This document shows, piece by piece, positions 7,714 through 16,314 of a stretch of DNA of 64,000 nucleotides (position 1 is its first letter; each line of letters starts with the position of its first letter). Both the position numbers and the translations under genes were made by a program. Under the pieces are notes generated by a model. It was not told the DNA's origin and did no database searches. It was given only the letters and a program-made list of their open reading frames with translations. The DNA is taken from positions 1 to 64,000 of the forward strand of contig DHFO01000043.1 in the NCBI GenBank assembly GCA_002402295.1. Reading direction: 5' to 3'. The stretch is from Caldiserica bacterium UBA4822. Its GTDB lineage: Bacteria; Caldisericota; Caldisericia; Cryosericales; Cryosericaceae.

Positions 7714-9405
7714 ATGAGTGTGAGCAGAAAGGCAACGACAGCCATCAAATGTTTCCTCGTATTGAGTTTGATCTTCTCTTCGCTGTTCCTGTTTAACTAC
7801 GCATACTTCAAGGGGAACAACGGCATCTTCTATTTGAATGCTCTCGACTCCGATGGAGGAAGCATCCGGGGGCTTGGGTTTGACGTAAACAGTCTTCCTG
7901 GAATTGCCTTTGGCGCCCTGAGATACGGAGGAGAAGTATTCGGAAGACTCCGATGCCCATACTATGAGTACAGAAAGCCCTACACCGACCCCACCTACTT
8001 TGACAATGGCAGTAGAACGGGGGCCTGGATAGACTTCTGGTACGCCAATCTGCAAAACTCCCCCGCCAATCCAAACGGCAAACTGTTTCTCCGGGGAAAT
8101 TCGGCCATCGTTTTCTACTACGTCATGACTCCGGATGACAACAAGATTCTTGACACCTTCCAGAATACCAGCGTGGTTCCATATCCGAGGTCGATCTACC
8201 TCCAGATCAAGACCCTGCCGACGATTGTCGCCGGAGAGTTCTTCTCCTACCAGACTGACCAGGATATCGCTTTGGAACTACCAGTGTCCGCACTCACCAC
8301 CTTGCTTTCCATCCCCTATCTTTGCTTGCAGATTGTTGTCCCTCCTTCGCTGTCCATCGCCTTCTTCTGGCTCTACGTGCTCATGAGTATCCTGTATGTC
8401 GTGCTGCCACGGAGGGCATGGGAACGAATGAAGACAGTGATGAGTGTGGCATGGGGCAAGCTTCGGAAGAGTGAGGCACACGAGCAAAGTTCAGCAACGC
8501 AGCCTGGCGTATGGAACAGCGCCAACGCGAAGAGAGTAAGCAAGTTCCTGGCTATTGGACTGGTATCACTGCTCGTCGTCTCCGTTGGCTGGTACTTCGT
8601 GGCCCATTCACTGGCTTTTCCCTACGAAGAACCGCCGAAAGAGGGAGTGGTTGGCCTCACTTTCGGGATAGACATGGCTACACAGATCAAGAACAATGAC
8701 CAACCCTATGTCAAGAATATCCCTGACTTCGTCCTGACAGGGATGGGTTCATATACAACCGACGTCTCGGCTACCGTGAAGATCACGGCTATTCAGGATA
8801 CCAGAACACTCTTTGGTGAGATAACATCACTTACGGACCTCCGCAGAGGAAATGGCACGCACAACTCTGTGCAACTGTATCTCTGTCAGCCAATCTCATC
8901 TCAGGCAATGAAGCATGAGGACGGAACGATCGTCTACAGCGGCAACGGGTATCCCGATATCGTTGCAGGGAAGTCCTATGATGTCGTCGGCATCCTTCAG
9001 AAGCCATGGTATGACTACCCGGTTGTCTACGTCCCCGTCGCCACAGACTTCCGAGCAACGACCCAGCAGACCACGGTATCGGCAGAGGACGCGCTCAAGG
9101 AGTTCTTCAAATACTGGAACGACAAGAATCTCCCGGAAATGGAAAAGCGCATCTCTCCGGATGTAGTGTCGCGCGAATGGCGGCTGGATGAGTTGAACTA
9201 CGTCAAGGTGATAAGCGTTGTCGAACGTGAACCTACGGAGGACGGGACGAAGGCCTTTGTTGTTGTCTTGGACATCAACTACGTAAAGAGTCATGGGAAA
9301 GTGATAGGGTGGCCAAACGGAAAAAACACCTACTTCTTCTCCCTCAAACGGCTAACCGATACTTCACCATGGCTTGTCTATGGGACACGCATGGGCAATC
9401 CTTGA
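7714..9405 (+). CDS. multi-domain membrane protein with RAW motif and DUF4829-like C-terminus
   Basis: 563 aa. ATG 7714 is set by GGAGGAG 6 nt upstream. Layout: a membrane helix at about 10-30 (FLVLSLIFSSLFLFNYAYF); an outer domain; two helices near 195-235 ending in LYVVLPRRAWERM, the signature of the local paralogue family; another helix at about 285-305; an outer domain at about 310-460 with IDMATQIK, IPDFVLTGMGSYTTDVSATV, IQDTRTLF and YLCQPISSQ that closely matches the C-terminus of the 38159-39322 protein; and a last domain (about 460-560, ALKEFFKYWNDKNL to YVKVISVV) that resembles DUF4829/NTF2-like units. It appears to fuse parts that are separate genes elsewhere in the window. Function unknown. 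Confidence 0.75.
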   Translation: MSVSRKATTAIKCFLVLSLIFSSLFLFNYAYFKGNNGIFYLNALDSDGGSIRGLGFDVNSLPGIAFGALRYGGEVFGRLRCPYYEYRKPYTDPTYFDNGSRTGAWIDFWYANLQNSPANPNGKLFLRGNSAIVFYYVMTPDDNKILDTFQNTSVVPYPRSIYLQIKTLPTIVAGEFFSYQTDQDIALELPVSALTTLLSIPYLCLQIVVPPSLSIAFFWLYVLMSILYVVLPRRAWERMKTVMSVAWGKLRKSEAHEQSSATQPGVWNSANAKRVSKFLAIGLVSLLVVSVGWYFVAHSLAFPYEEPPKEGVVGLTFGIDMATQIKNNDQPYVKNIPDFVLTGMGSYTTDVSATVKITAIQDTRTLFGEITSLTDLRRGNGTHNSVQLYLCQPISSQAMKHEDGTIVYSGNGYPDIVAGKSYDVVGILQKPWYDYPVVYVPVATDFRATTQQTTVSAEDALKEFFKYWNDKNLPEMEKRISPDVVSREWRLDELNYVKVISVVEREPTEDGTKAFVVVLDINYVKSHGKVIGWPNGKNTYFFSLKRLTDTSPWLVYGTRMGNP

Positions 9406-9648
9406 ACAGTCAAAACTCTGGGCGGCGACTTGCGTTGCGAAGGAAATGGATGAGACATGCACTCCAAGGAGTCTGGTCTGTGATCCGGAGCAGGAAATCA
9501 ATGTAGTGTAATGCTGGAAATCAACTTGGGCCCACAAATGGAGCCGTGGAGTTGATGACTGCAGCGGCGCTCTCCCTGCCCCCGCCACTCCTGGGTGCGC
9601 TCTTCTCCCCCCAGATTGGCAAAGCATGTCTGTCGCACTATACTTATA

Positions 9649-9720
9649 GCGCAGGGTACATCTACAATGCGGTACGGATGCGGCATGCAGACAACTCCGT
9701 AACCGGGTTTTGGTCCACTT
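9649..9720 (+). promoter_or_regulatory. leader cassette, copy E (degenerate)
   Basis: TATACT at 9649-9654 is followed by ATGCGGTACGGATGCGGCAT and, 72 nt after the box, GGTCCAC. These keep the order and spacing of -10 box, GC-hairpin and GGTACCAC seen at 7586. The segment has no good ribosome-binding site and stands before a truncated gene. The rest of 9406-9648 holds nothing I can support. Confidence 0.4.
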
Positions 9721-9726
9721 CTGTCG

Positions 9727-10224
9727 TTGGCAGGAATATGTGTTGATAGTACTTACCCAAGCAGTAATCCAAGGTTATGGCAACATAACAATTCCTGCAC
9801 AGGCGCACCGTATGGGTCGGGCTGGTATTGGGATAACGTGAACGGCTTCTTCTATCTAATGGATTCGGCTGTCGCCGCCAATGGCGTCGGACCCTATGGC
9901 TGGGCGAACTATGGCAATGTGGATTATGCGGAACCGGGCGACGTTATCAGTTATGCTGATAGAGCTGTCTCGGCACAAACTGGGTGGACCCTGTTGGGCT
10001 ACATGCAACATGCCATGGTGGTTACAAGTGTCACAGGGACGTCGGGAAGTCGCTCGTTGTCCGACCTGTGCATAGCGGCACATAACGATCCTACCAGTAG
10101 TGCTTATCAACCTCTCACGGACTATGCACCGGGTCACACAATGAACAACGAGGACGGTTCGTCACGAGAACCGATTTGGTCCACTGCAAGAATCACGGGT
10201 GGGCAATACAATGTCGGTCAGTAA
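9727..10224 (+). pseudogene. Amidase_6-like domain, N-terminally truncated
   Basis: 165 codons from TTG 9727; an upstream in-frame stop lies at 9700. The sequence WYWDNVNGFFYLMDS, AEPGDVISY and HAMVVTSVTG, then AAHNDP, follows the second half of the Amidase_6 (papain-like cell-wall amidase) domain, including the catalytic His of HAMVVT. The first half, with the DCxNFVS catalytic Cys, is absent. It has no signal peptide or ribosome-binding site, so this is most likely a decayed secreted amidase. The 3' end overlaps the next lipoprotein gene by 14 nt. Confidence 0.6.
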
Positions 10225-10924
10225 CATGGGCGAGCATACTCACCACAGAGCGGGGAACATCTGTCTCGTAATGGTGCTGGTCCTTCTCTTCCTGGTTGCA
10301 GGGTGCAGTCACGTGAAGAATGAGCCTGCTTCACCCGGTTCAAGTTCGACCCCCTCCGGCACGCACGATCCAACGGTTATTTCGGAAGAAACGATCAGCT
10401 TTCCCTCCGGCGAGAAATACACGCTGCAGCTGAAACAGACGGAATACATGAAGCTACTGACGCCGAGTGACCCCGGGTTCGATATCTATGAAGGTGCCTA
10501 CCGGGGACGGTTCTCGTTCGTGACACGGAACATGGACGGCACTCTCATCGATGAGCTGGGGATCAACCAGTACTTCGGAAACGGGACCTTCGGGTTGATG
10601 GGTGCCGTTGTTCCCGCAACGGGCGATTGGAACAAGGACGGGGATGTTGATTTCAATATCGGAACACCTGTGGGTGGTGGCAGCGGTGAGATGAAGTTCG
10701 CGCTGTTCAGTATCGACAAGACCGGAAAGCTGAGACACATCAACGCCCGAGGCTACAAGGAGGACGGCTATATCTACACGACTGCAATGGACCAGACATG
10801 GGGTTTCTGGCAAGAAGACCCCCATTCTAGGAACATCGCGGTATCCGTGTGGGACTCTGACGTGCACGGTTACGTTGCCGGAGAATATGTCTGGACCAAC
10901 GGGGAGTACGTGTTCAAGGAATAG
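10211..10924 (+). CDS. lipoprotein with FG-GAP/VCBS-like segment
   Basis: 237 aa from ATG 10211 (GGTGGG about 7 nt upstream; ATG 10226 is an alternative). The signal peptide ends in the lipobox LVAGC. After a Ser/Pro/Thr linker, the mature domain contains GDWNKDGDVDFNIGTP, a D-x-D-x-D calcium-binding loop of the FG-GAP/VCBS type, within a beta-rich fold. It is probably a lipid-anchored surface protein; ligand unknown. A hairpin follows 32 nt after the stop. Confidence 0.7.
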   Translation: MSVSNMGEHTHHRAGNICLVMVLVLLFLVAGCSHVKNEPASPGSSSTPSGTHDPTVISEETISFPSGEKYTLQLKQTEYMKLLTPSDPGFDIYEGAYRGRFSFVTRNMDGTLIDELGINQYFGNGTFGLMGAVVPATGDWNKDGDVDFNIGTPVGGGSGEMKFALFSIDKTGKLRHINARGYKEDGYIYTTAMDQTWGFWQEDPHSRNIAVSVWDSDVHGYVAGEYVWTNGEYVFKE

Positions 10925-10955
10925 ATCAGCAGCACCTACCCTGTGATTCCCAAGA

Positions 10956-10988
10956 AAAGGTTCCGGAGCAAACAGCTCCAGAACCTTT
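10956..10988 (+). terminator. hairpin terminator-like element
   Basis: 14-bp arms 10956-10969 and 10975-10988 (13 of 14 paired), loop AAACA. It ends in CCTTT-GT with only a short T stretch. Confidence 0.6.
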
Positions 10989-11163
10989 GTCGGTGATAAC
11001 GGCCCCAATCCTGAACCGGCGTTGTCACCTGCGGGCGGCAGGGAAAACTAGCTATGGGGTCAGGCGTTTCTATTTGCCTGTATTAGTTTCCGGTGCAGGA
11101 GTCAGATGCAGGTTCTAGTGTCACATGTTGTCTTGAAAATTCTCAACCGATTCTTGGGTTGGT

Positions 11164-11418
11164 TTGGCTGCGCTCATAGCCCAACCATGGTCCCTGCGCC
11201 TTCGAACGTCTACTACGGTCTATATTCTAGCCGCAGAGGCATCGACGCTGATCTTGTTTCTCTGTCTGCACAACACGTTCGCCGTTCTTGGGCTGACGCT
11301 GCTCCATCTCATCGTTGCAAACGTCCTCTGGTCCGCGGACCTGTGGCGCAATGAACCATCCGATACCGACGTGGACAATGACGAGCAATGGCTGGAACAT
11401 CATCAGGGCAGCGTGTAG
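11164..11418 (+). CDS. small putative membrane protein or permease remnant
   Basis: 84 codons from TTG 11164. Two hydrophobic stretches (VYILAAEASTLILFL and VLGLTLLHLIVANVLW) are followed by an acidic tail. The start codon is weak, with no clear ribosome-binding site. It directly precedes an ABC ATPase remnant, so it could be the leftover of the cognate permease. Confidence 0.3.
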   Translation: MAALIAQPWSLRLRTSTTVYILAAEASTLILFLCLHNTFAVLGLTLLHLIVANVLWSADLWRNEPSDTDVDNDEQWLEHHQGSV

Positions 11419-11433
11419 ACCCATGGGGGAGGG

Positions 11434-11837
11434 GGAGAGATCCGGGAAGTCCTTAGACTTGTGGGGCTGGACCCTGACAACAAACGACCTGTCTGGACTT
11501 ATTCGACCGGGATCCAACGCCTGGGTATTGCTCAGGTTCTCATGGAGCGTCCGGAGTTATTGCTCCTTGACGAGCCGACCAGTAATCTGGACCGCGAGGG
11601 GATCACCATCGTCCACACGGTACTCAGAGATTTAAAGGAGAGGGCATCACGATCCTCGCGACAAGTCTCAGCATGGAAGACTTGAGATGTTTCCGTGCGC
11701 TCTCTGTAACTGATCAAGACGAACGGGTCAGTTACTATGGTGTCATGGAGCAACAAATCCGTTACCATTCCGTTACTTTCGCTGAGTACACTATTGGTGC
11801 CTGCACGAGATTGTGCGGGGTCTGCAACAAGGGGTGA
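11434..11837 (+). pseudogene. ABC transporter ATP-binding protein remnant
   Basis: The frame at 11434-11640 encodes IREVLRLVGLDPDNKRPVW, STGIQRLGIAQVLMERP (signature region) and LLLLDEPTSNLD (Walker B plus D-loop). At about 11640 the continuation GITILATSLSMEDL appears one frame over and ends at TGA 11835-11837. The Walker A half is missing. This is a 5'-deleted, frameshifted ATPase of the CcmA/drug-export type. Confidence 0.75.
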
Positions 11838-11935
11838 TAGATGCAATGGCATCATCGCGGTAGACGAGATTCAGTTCGTGTTTCACCAATCCGACATTCA
11901 TTGACTTCGCACCGTACAACCAGTAACACTGTTAC

Positions 11936-11964
11936 TGCCCTGGAGGGTACTACCCTCCAGGGCA
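11936..11964 (+). terminator. perfect 29-nt palindromic hairpin
   Basis: Arms TGCCCTGGAGGGTA (11936-11949) and its exact complement (11951-11964) flank a single base. No U-tract. It lies between the ATPase remnant and the next gene. Confidence 0.6.
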
Positions 11965-12034
11965 AGTGTTGAGCCATGAGCAGGAGAGAATGCGTCCCGT
12001 TCCGGGTGAGACAAGAGATAGTAAGGAGGTTGCT

Positions 12035-12853
12035 GTGAGCGGACTCTACGAAAATCCCCCACCTCTCATACCCGATCGCGCCACGAGAGAACAGCATCCC
12101 ATCCACATGACGAAGAGGAACTGGCGCCAGGTGGTTGTCGTCTATACACTTCTTGTGTGTGCCCCACTTTTCTTTGCCTACAGCAACTTCCGTGCCCACG
12201 GAGGGGATGCCTTTTCCGCTGTTGTCCGGTCGGTGCAGGGAGAGTCCGGTAGAGGCTGGTCGACGTCGTCCTGCACCGTGTGGCAGGAGACCGTCAGGTC
12301 ATCCAAGAGCGGCACATATGTTCAACTAAACCTACTCCTGGTATATGGGGAGATGCCCGGTGAACGGCTATATCCGCCGCCCAATCCACGTGGTTACTAC
12401 CATCGCTACAGGACGACTGTGCAACAGTCCTGCTCTACATTGTATGTGGATGTGGACACCCATCTGACGGAGCCGGACTTTGATCGCCTGTATCCCAAAC
12501 TAGTGGAACACATCGTGAATCAGTTCACAACTCCACCTCGTGTTGCTCTGGGTGAGGTTCTTCGAACACGGATAGAGCTACTGCCGTACGTGGTTCACAA
12601 CGTCGTGTTGTCGTTCTTGGACTTCTTGTCAATAAGAGATGCCTGCATCCTTGCAACGATGCTTGGAGTTCCTGGGCTACCGATTCTCGTGATGCTGGTT
12701 CTGGTTCCTTCCTGGCTTGCCCTTCCAATCTTCTGGCTGTGGGGCGTCCTGAGCACCTTGTACGTCGTGCTGCCACAAAGAGCATGGGGATGGATGAGGG
12801 CTGCAGTGGTCCGGCCCAGGCAACGCACTGAAATCGGAACACCGAAACAATAG
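12035..12853 (+). CDS. membrane protein of the LYVVLPxRAWxWM family
   Basis: 272 aa. GTG 12035 is chosen because AAGGAGG ends 5 nt upstream and because the following gene copy starts with the same GTGAGCGGACTCTACGAAAA. An N-terminal membrane helix (VVVVYTLLVCAPLFFAYSNF, about 35-53) is followed by an outer domain with GGDAFSAVV, and then a C-terminal pair of helices (about 200-250) ending in LYVVLPQRAWGWM. It is a tandem paralogue of 12864-13137 (broken) and 13184-13948. The family is unknown to me. Confidence 0.75.
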   Translation: MSGLYENPPPLIPDRATREQHPIHMTKRNWRQVVVVYTLLVCAPLFFAYSNFRAHGGDAFSAVVRSVQGESGRGWSTSSCTVWQETVRSSKSGTYVQLNLLLVYGEMPGERLYPPPNPRGYYHRYRTTVQQSCSTLYVDVDTHLTEPDFDRLYPKLVEHIVNQFTTPPRVALGEVLRTRIELLPYVVHNVVLSFLDFLSIRDACILATMLGVPGLPILVMLVLVPSWLALPIFWLWGVLSTLYVVLPQRAWGWMRAAVVRPRQRTEIGTPKQ

Positions 12854-12863
12854 AAAGGGTACT

Positions 12864-13137
12864 GTGAGCGGACTCTACGAAAATTCCCCGCATCTCGTAC
12901 CAGATCAGACCACCAGCAGTCAGCATGCCGTTCCCGTGACCAGAAGGAACTGGCGCCAGGGTGGTCGTCATCTATACACTCTTGATCTGTGCACCGCTCT
13001 TCTTTGTCTACGGTAGCTTCCGGGCACATGGAGGAGAAGCATTCTCTGCTGTTGTCCTGAAGATGCAGGAGGGTCGCGGTCATGGTGAATTCAAGATGTT
13101 CTACTCGCTGTGGGCTTGGGATCTCACCCTTTCCTGA
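12864..13137 (+). pseudogene. frameshifted, truncated tandem copy of the membrane protein
   Basis: It begins at GTG 12864 with the same 20-nt start as the gene before it. At about 12958 the run AGGGTGG replaces AGGTGG, a one-base insertion that breaks the frame. In the shifted frame the paralogous sequence VVVIYTLLICAPLFFVYGSF and GGEAFSAVV continues until TGA 13135-13137. The C-terminal half with the RAW motif is gone. Confidence 0.8.
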
Positions 13138-13183
13138 TTGAGAGCCAACATCGGACATCAGGCATGAAGGGGGACTGGGGACA

Positions 13184-13948
13184 ATGAGCAAGAAACAATA
13201 CTTAGTGAAAGCCCTCATCGCGTATACGTTGGTCATCTGCACGGGCTTCCTGTTTGCCTACGCCGAGTTCCGAGTGTGCGGCGGGGACGCCTTTTCGGCG
13301 GTTGTACTCTCTCTCCCGGGAAGCCACGGCAGTAGATGGTCTCGACCACCAATCATGACGTGCGAGCAGAGCGTTCGGTGGGGGGTTGCCGATGACGAAG
13401 TTGCGGCACTGACGCTTACGCTGTCATATGGCAAGAAGCCCAATGTCGTACCTGATCCGCCACAATCATACGACGATCCTTCAGGCGTACACTGGTACGC
13501 CCGCAGGATCACGGCTGTAGAGAGTCGCTTCACCCTGTGTATCGATGTGCGCACAACGCTCTCACAGCAGGCATTCGAGTCGCGCTATCCGGGCTTGCTT
13601 GCTGGTGTTGTCCGAGAGGTCAGGAGCCCTCGTCGTCTTTCGCTGTCCGATACGCTGCGCTCAAGGGTCGTGCTGATCCCCGAGTTGGTCGCAGGCAGGT
13701 ATACCATCTTCCCCGGTGGCGCGATGGCATCGGGGCTCAATGATCTCGCTGCCATGATTATCGGGCTGCCCGGGTGGCTGATTCTTCCGGTGCTGATCCT
13801 GGCTCCGTCCTGGCTGGTTCTCCCAGTCTTCTGGCTGTTGGTCACCCTGGGGTTCTTCTACGTTGTGCTGCCACAGCGAGCGTGGGGATGGATGAAGACG
13901 GCGGTAGTTCGAGCTTCTGTGCACCTCCGACGAAAGGAGAGTCGGTAG
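13184..13948 (+). CDS. membrane protein of the LYVVLPxRAWxWM family
   Basis: 254 aa from ATG 13184, with a G-rich stretch (GGGGGACTGGGGAC) just upstream. It has the same plan as the gene at 12035: N-terminal helix (KALIAYTLVICTGFLFAYAEF), CGGDAFSAVVLSL, an outer domain with a Cys pair, and C-terminal helices ending in FYVVLPQRAWGWMKTAVV. A basic tail (HLRRKESR) should be cytosolic. It is the third member of a tandem array; function unknown. Confidence 0.75.
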   Translation: MSKKQYLVKALIAYTLVICTGFLFAYAEFRVCGGDAFSAVVLSLPGSHGSRWSRPPIMTCEQSVRWGVADDEVAALTLTLSYGKKPNVVPDPPQSYDDPSGVHWYARRITAVESRFTLCIDVRTTLSQQAFESRYPGLLAGVVREVRSPRRLSLSDTLRSRVVLIPELVAGRYTIFPGGAMASGLNDLAAMIIGLPGWLILPVLILAPSWLVLPVFWLLVTLGFFYVVLPQRAWGWMKTAVVRASVHLRRKESR

Positions 13949-14020
13949 CACACAGCGGGAGAGCGCAGCTCTCCCGGACGTTTCGCGTATGTTCTTGGTA
14001 CATTCAAGAGAAGGAGAAGA

Positions 14021-14212
14021 ATGAAACAACTGAGAACTCAGACGTGGATCATGTGTCGATCTATCATGTTGATTCTGGTCTTGTGTGCAACAGTCATACG
14101 GCCTGCCGTCGTTGCCACGGCCCTCGTCGGAGGATTCTATCACTGTGCGACCATCGCCAGCAGCTATAATTCTCTTCTCTGGGAGTTTAAGTTCTTCGGG
14201 ATGAGGCCATGA
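14021..14212 (+). CDS. short membrane peptide, fragment of the RAW family
   Basis: 63 aa with a good ribosome-binding site (GAGAAGGAGAAGA before ATG 14021). One or two hydrophobic segments include VVATALVGGFYHCATIASS, which parallels LLISVLLAGGFYHNATLAS in the 34037-34702 protein. It lacks the RAW C-terminus, so it looks like a shortened paralogue that may still be translated. Its stop overlaps ATG 14209 by 4 nt. Confidence 0.5.
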   Translation: MKQLRTQTWIMCRSIMLILVLCATVIRPAVVATALVGGFYHCATIASSYNSLLWEFKFFGMRP

Positions 14213-14708
14213 ACAAACGGTTCCTTCTTGTGATCGTCCCTGTTGTTCTTGTTGTGATAGTCCTCCTGATAGGATCGAGTCCTTATGCATGGATTGCATC
14301 AAAGGAATTGGCCGCAGGAAGTCAGGGACCGTCCGCAGTGCAGCAGGATGTGATCCGGGCATATTATAAAGCTCTTGACACTTGTGATGTCAAAGCGTTT
14401 GAAAGGCTGTCCATTAGGGGCCTGATGACGACCCTCAGTGGGCATTCAGCGGATTGTGGCCGAATGAGGGCATTCAGTGGGCAAAACTACTCAGTATCAG
14501 TGGTCCATATTCCGAAAATGAAGGCGATGCTTACAAGCGCTGTGCGGTCTATTATCTGAAGTCAAAGCCAGCTGGGCTTGTGACTTTCCGGGTTGAGGAA
14601 GTAATAAAGCGCAAGGACAAGTGGTGGCCTGACAAAGATACCAAGTTGATCCTCATGGTTAAGGAAACCGAAGATTCAAACTGGCTCATTGCTGCAATAG
14701 GCCATTGA
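14209..14708 (+). pseudogene. DUF4829-like membrane-anchored protein, frameshifted
   Basis: The first frame (14209-14559) gives an N-terminal membrane anchor (FLLVIVPVVLVVIVLLIGSS) and AVQQDVIRAYYKALDTCDVK, the start of an NTF2-like DUF4829-type domain. From about 14440 the family-like continuation IQWAKLLSISGPYSENEGDAY, then TKLILMVKETEDSNWLIAAIGH, is in another frame and ends at 14708. A single indel between about 14430 and 14480 would restore one protein of about 165 aa. The same domain type forms the C-terminus of the 7714 protein. Confidence 0.6.
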
Positions 14709-14769
14709 TAGGCGAAACCCCAGTCGGGGTCAGGTTGACACATTTTACAAAACCGTTCACATCAAGCAG

Positions 14770-14801
14770 AAGTGCCTGAGGGCGGGCGCCCTCAGGCACT
14801 T
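14770..14801 (+). terminator. perfect 15-bp hairpin between convergent genes
   Basis: Arms AAGTGCCTGAGGGCG and its complement are separated by GG. It lies between the plus-strand block and the minus-strand island, and marks the left edge of the island. Confidence 0.6.
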
Positions 14802-14839
14802 GACACTCATAGAACGCAATCGGGCCGGAATTTCCCGAA

Positions 14840-15400
14840 TCAGCTATGGGTTCCTTGTGTTTTACTCATTGTGAACTGCTCTACCTTAGGGTAGTTTTCC
14901 TGCGTGCAGAACAGTGCGATATTCTCCGAAAAGCCGCCTCGCAGCAGAATCGTCCTCTGGCGGGGCTTATATTTCACCCTTCTCACGCGGTCCCATCGGA
15001 TAAAAACCTGCTGCCTCGACTGGGCCAGAATCCCCGCGCCCGCCACGGCGGGCTTGCCGGAGAGAAGCCCCAGGGAAACCGTCAGGGCATTGACAACTTT
15101 GTTTTTCTTCGCTTGCTTTGCCTGCGTCCGGCAGAGTGCGCCCTTCTCGTCCAGCTCAAACTCCGCCTCGTATTCTCCGCCGTACACCGCCATGATGAAA
15201 AGCCAGGTCAAAAACAGGAGCGCGATTAAAAGACCCAGCGCATAGAGCGTGTATACGCTTTTACCCGACACAAGGGCAAGAATAATGATCAGAAGGCCGA
15301 AGGGGATGCCGACGGCAAGCCCCAACTGCTTCAAAATAACCGTATTCCGGAAGATCGGCACATGGATGCACCACTCGATTGTTTCATGCGCGCCGCTCAT
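14840..15400 (-). CDS. membrane protein with PH-like C-terminal domain
   Basis: 186 aa; ATG 15400 with GAGGGGGC upstream. Two membrane helices (about 28-50 and 52-75) are followed by a beta-rich domain (EYEAEFELDEKGALCRT to WDRVRRVKYKPRQRTILLRG) that has the look of a bacterial PH/YcxB-like unit. Base composition is lower in GC than in the flanks. It is the last gene of a minus-strand cluster of zinc-ribbon/membrane proteins typical of Clostridia. Function unknown. Confidence 0.65.
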   Translation of the reverse strand: MSGAHETIEWCIHVPIFRNTVILKQLGLAVGIPFGLLIIILALVSGKSVYTLYALGLLIALLFLTWLFIMAVYGGEYEAEFELDEKGALCRTQAKQAKKNKVVNALTVSLGLLSGKPAVAGAGILAQSRQQVFIRWDRVRRVKYKPRQRTILLRGGFSENIALFCTQENYPKVEQFTMSKTQGTHS

Positions 15401-15428
15401 CTTGGCCCCCTCTTTTCCCGTATCACTT

Positions 15429-15738
15429 TTAATACAGACTGTCTGTAATCTCGCTCAGAATGCTCCTGATCACACCTCCGGCAAGAATGAAAAGCATCAG
15501 GCCAATGGCGCACAGAGTCAGCGAAGCTCTCGCGAAATTGACCTTGTTGGGATTCACCGGGCCGCCTGAGCTCCACACAAACAGCAGGATAATGTTTGTT
15601 CAGGATGGGCACAATCATCAGCAAGAGTATTCCTATGTACTGCCCGTCGCGCAGCGGTCCGGCGCCCCGCTGTGGGGTGATATAGGCGGGGGCTGCGGCG
15701 GTGTCTGAACCGGGTGCGCGCAGACAGGAGGAGGCGAG
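15429..15738 (-). pseudogene. small membrane protein, frameshifted
   Basis: Reading on the minus strand, a Pro-rich stretch and ITPQRGAGPLRDGQYIGILL then LMIVPILN are in one frame. The continuation IILLFVWSSGGPVNPNKVNF and SLTLCAIGLMLFILAGGVI is in another, ending at TAA 15431-15429. A one-base change near 15600 would join them into a two-helix protein of a type common next to zinc-ribbon proteins in Firmicutes. It is the second frameshift in this island. Confidence 0.55.
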
Positions 15739-16223
15739 TCAGGGCGCATCGGAGCCTGGCTCCCCGCCGCTGTCCTCCGCATTTACATGGGGCCAAAAGG
15801 GAAGATAACGAATCGAAATGGTCTGCCTCATTTGACTACCACCTTCAAATACCCTTGTCACGGAGCCCGTATACCGCTTTCCGTTTGCGGCGAATTCGTA
15901 ATCGAGCTGATAGCGCCTGGGGTTTCGCGTGGAATCGTCGTTGTTTATGAACAACCGCTGTTCATAACCGGTCACCTGTGCGGTCGCCGTTCGGCCGGCG
16001 ACCGCGAGGGCCATGTGGCCGATCCCGGCCAAAATAAGGAGTATAGAGACAAAAAGCATCAACGCGCCCATGCCCTTTTTGCGTCGTTTGTTTTTTTTGG
16101 TTCTCCGCGGGAAACAGCCGGCGCCAGCCCGGGGGCGGTCGGCCGCGTTTCGATTTCTGCCCCGCAGCCGGTACAGAAGCCGGCCCCGTCCGGAATCCTG
16201 ATTCCGCAATGCTTACAAAACAC
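15739..16223 (-). pseudogene. zinc-ribbon plus DUF3592-like membrane protein, frameshift at a poly-A run
   Basis: GTG 16223 is favoured because GAAGGAG lies 8 nt upstream. The N-terminus FCKHCGIRIPDGAGFCTGCG is a four-Cys zinc ribbon. The frame then meets a run of eight A (16091-16098 as T on +). The continuation GMGALMLFVSILLILAGIGH (membrane helix) and ATAQVTGYEQRLFINND, YQLDYEFAANGKRYTGSV (DUF3592-like) is one frame over and stops at 15739. Either the homopolymer was mis-sequenced, or the gene is broken, or slippage at the run makes the full protein. Confidence 0.65.
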
Positions 16224-16314
16224 GGGCTTCACTCCTTCATTTTTCACCTTGGTGATCGGCAGTATAAAAACCCGATATTGCCGTCGCCGTGGCTATTTCA
16301 CCTTTTCATCCAAT

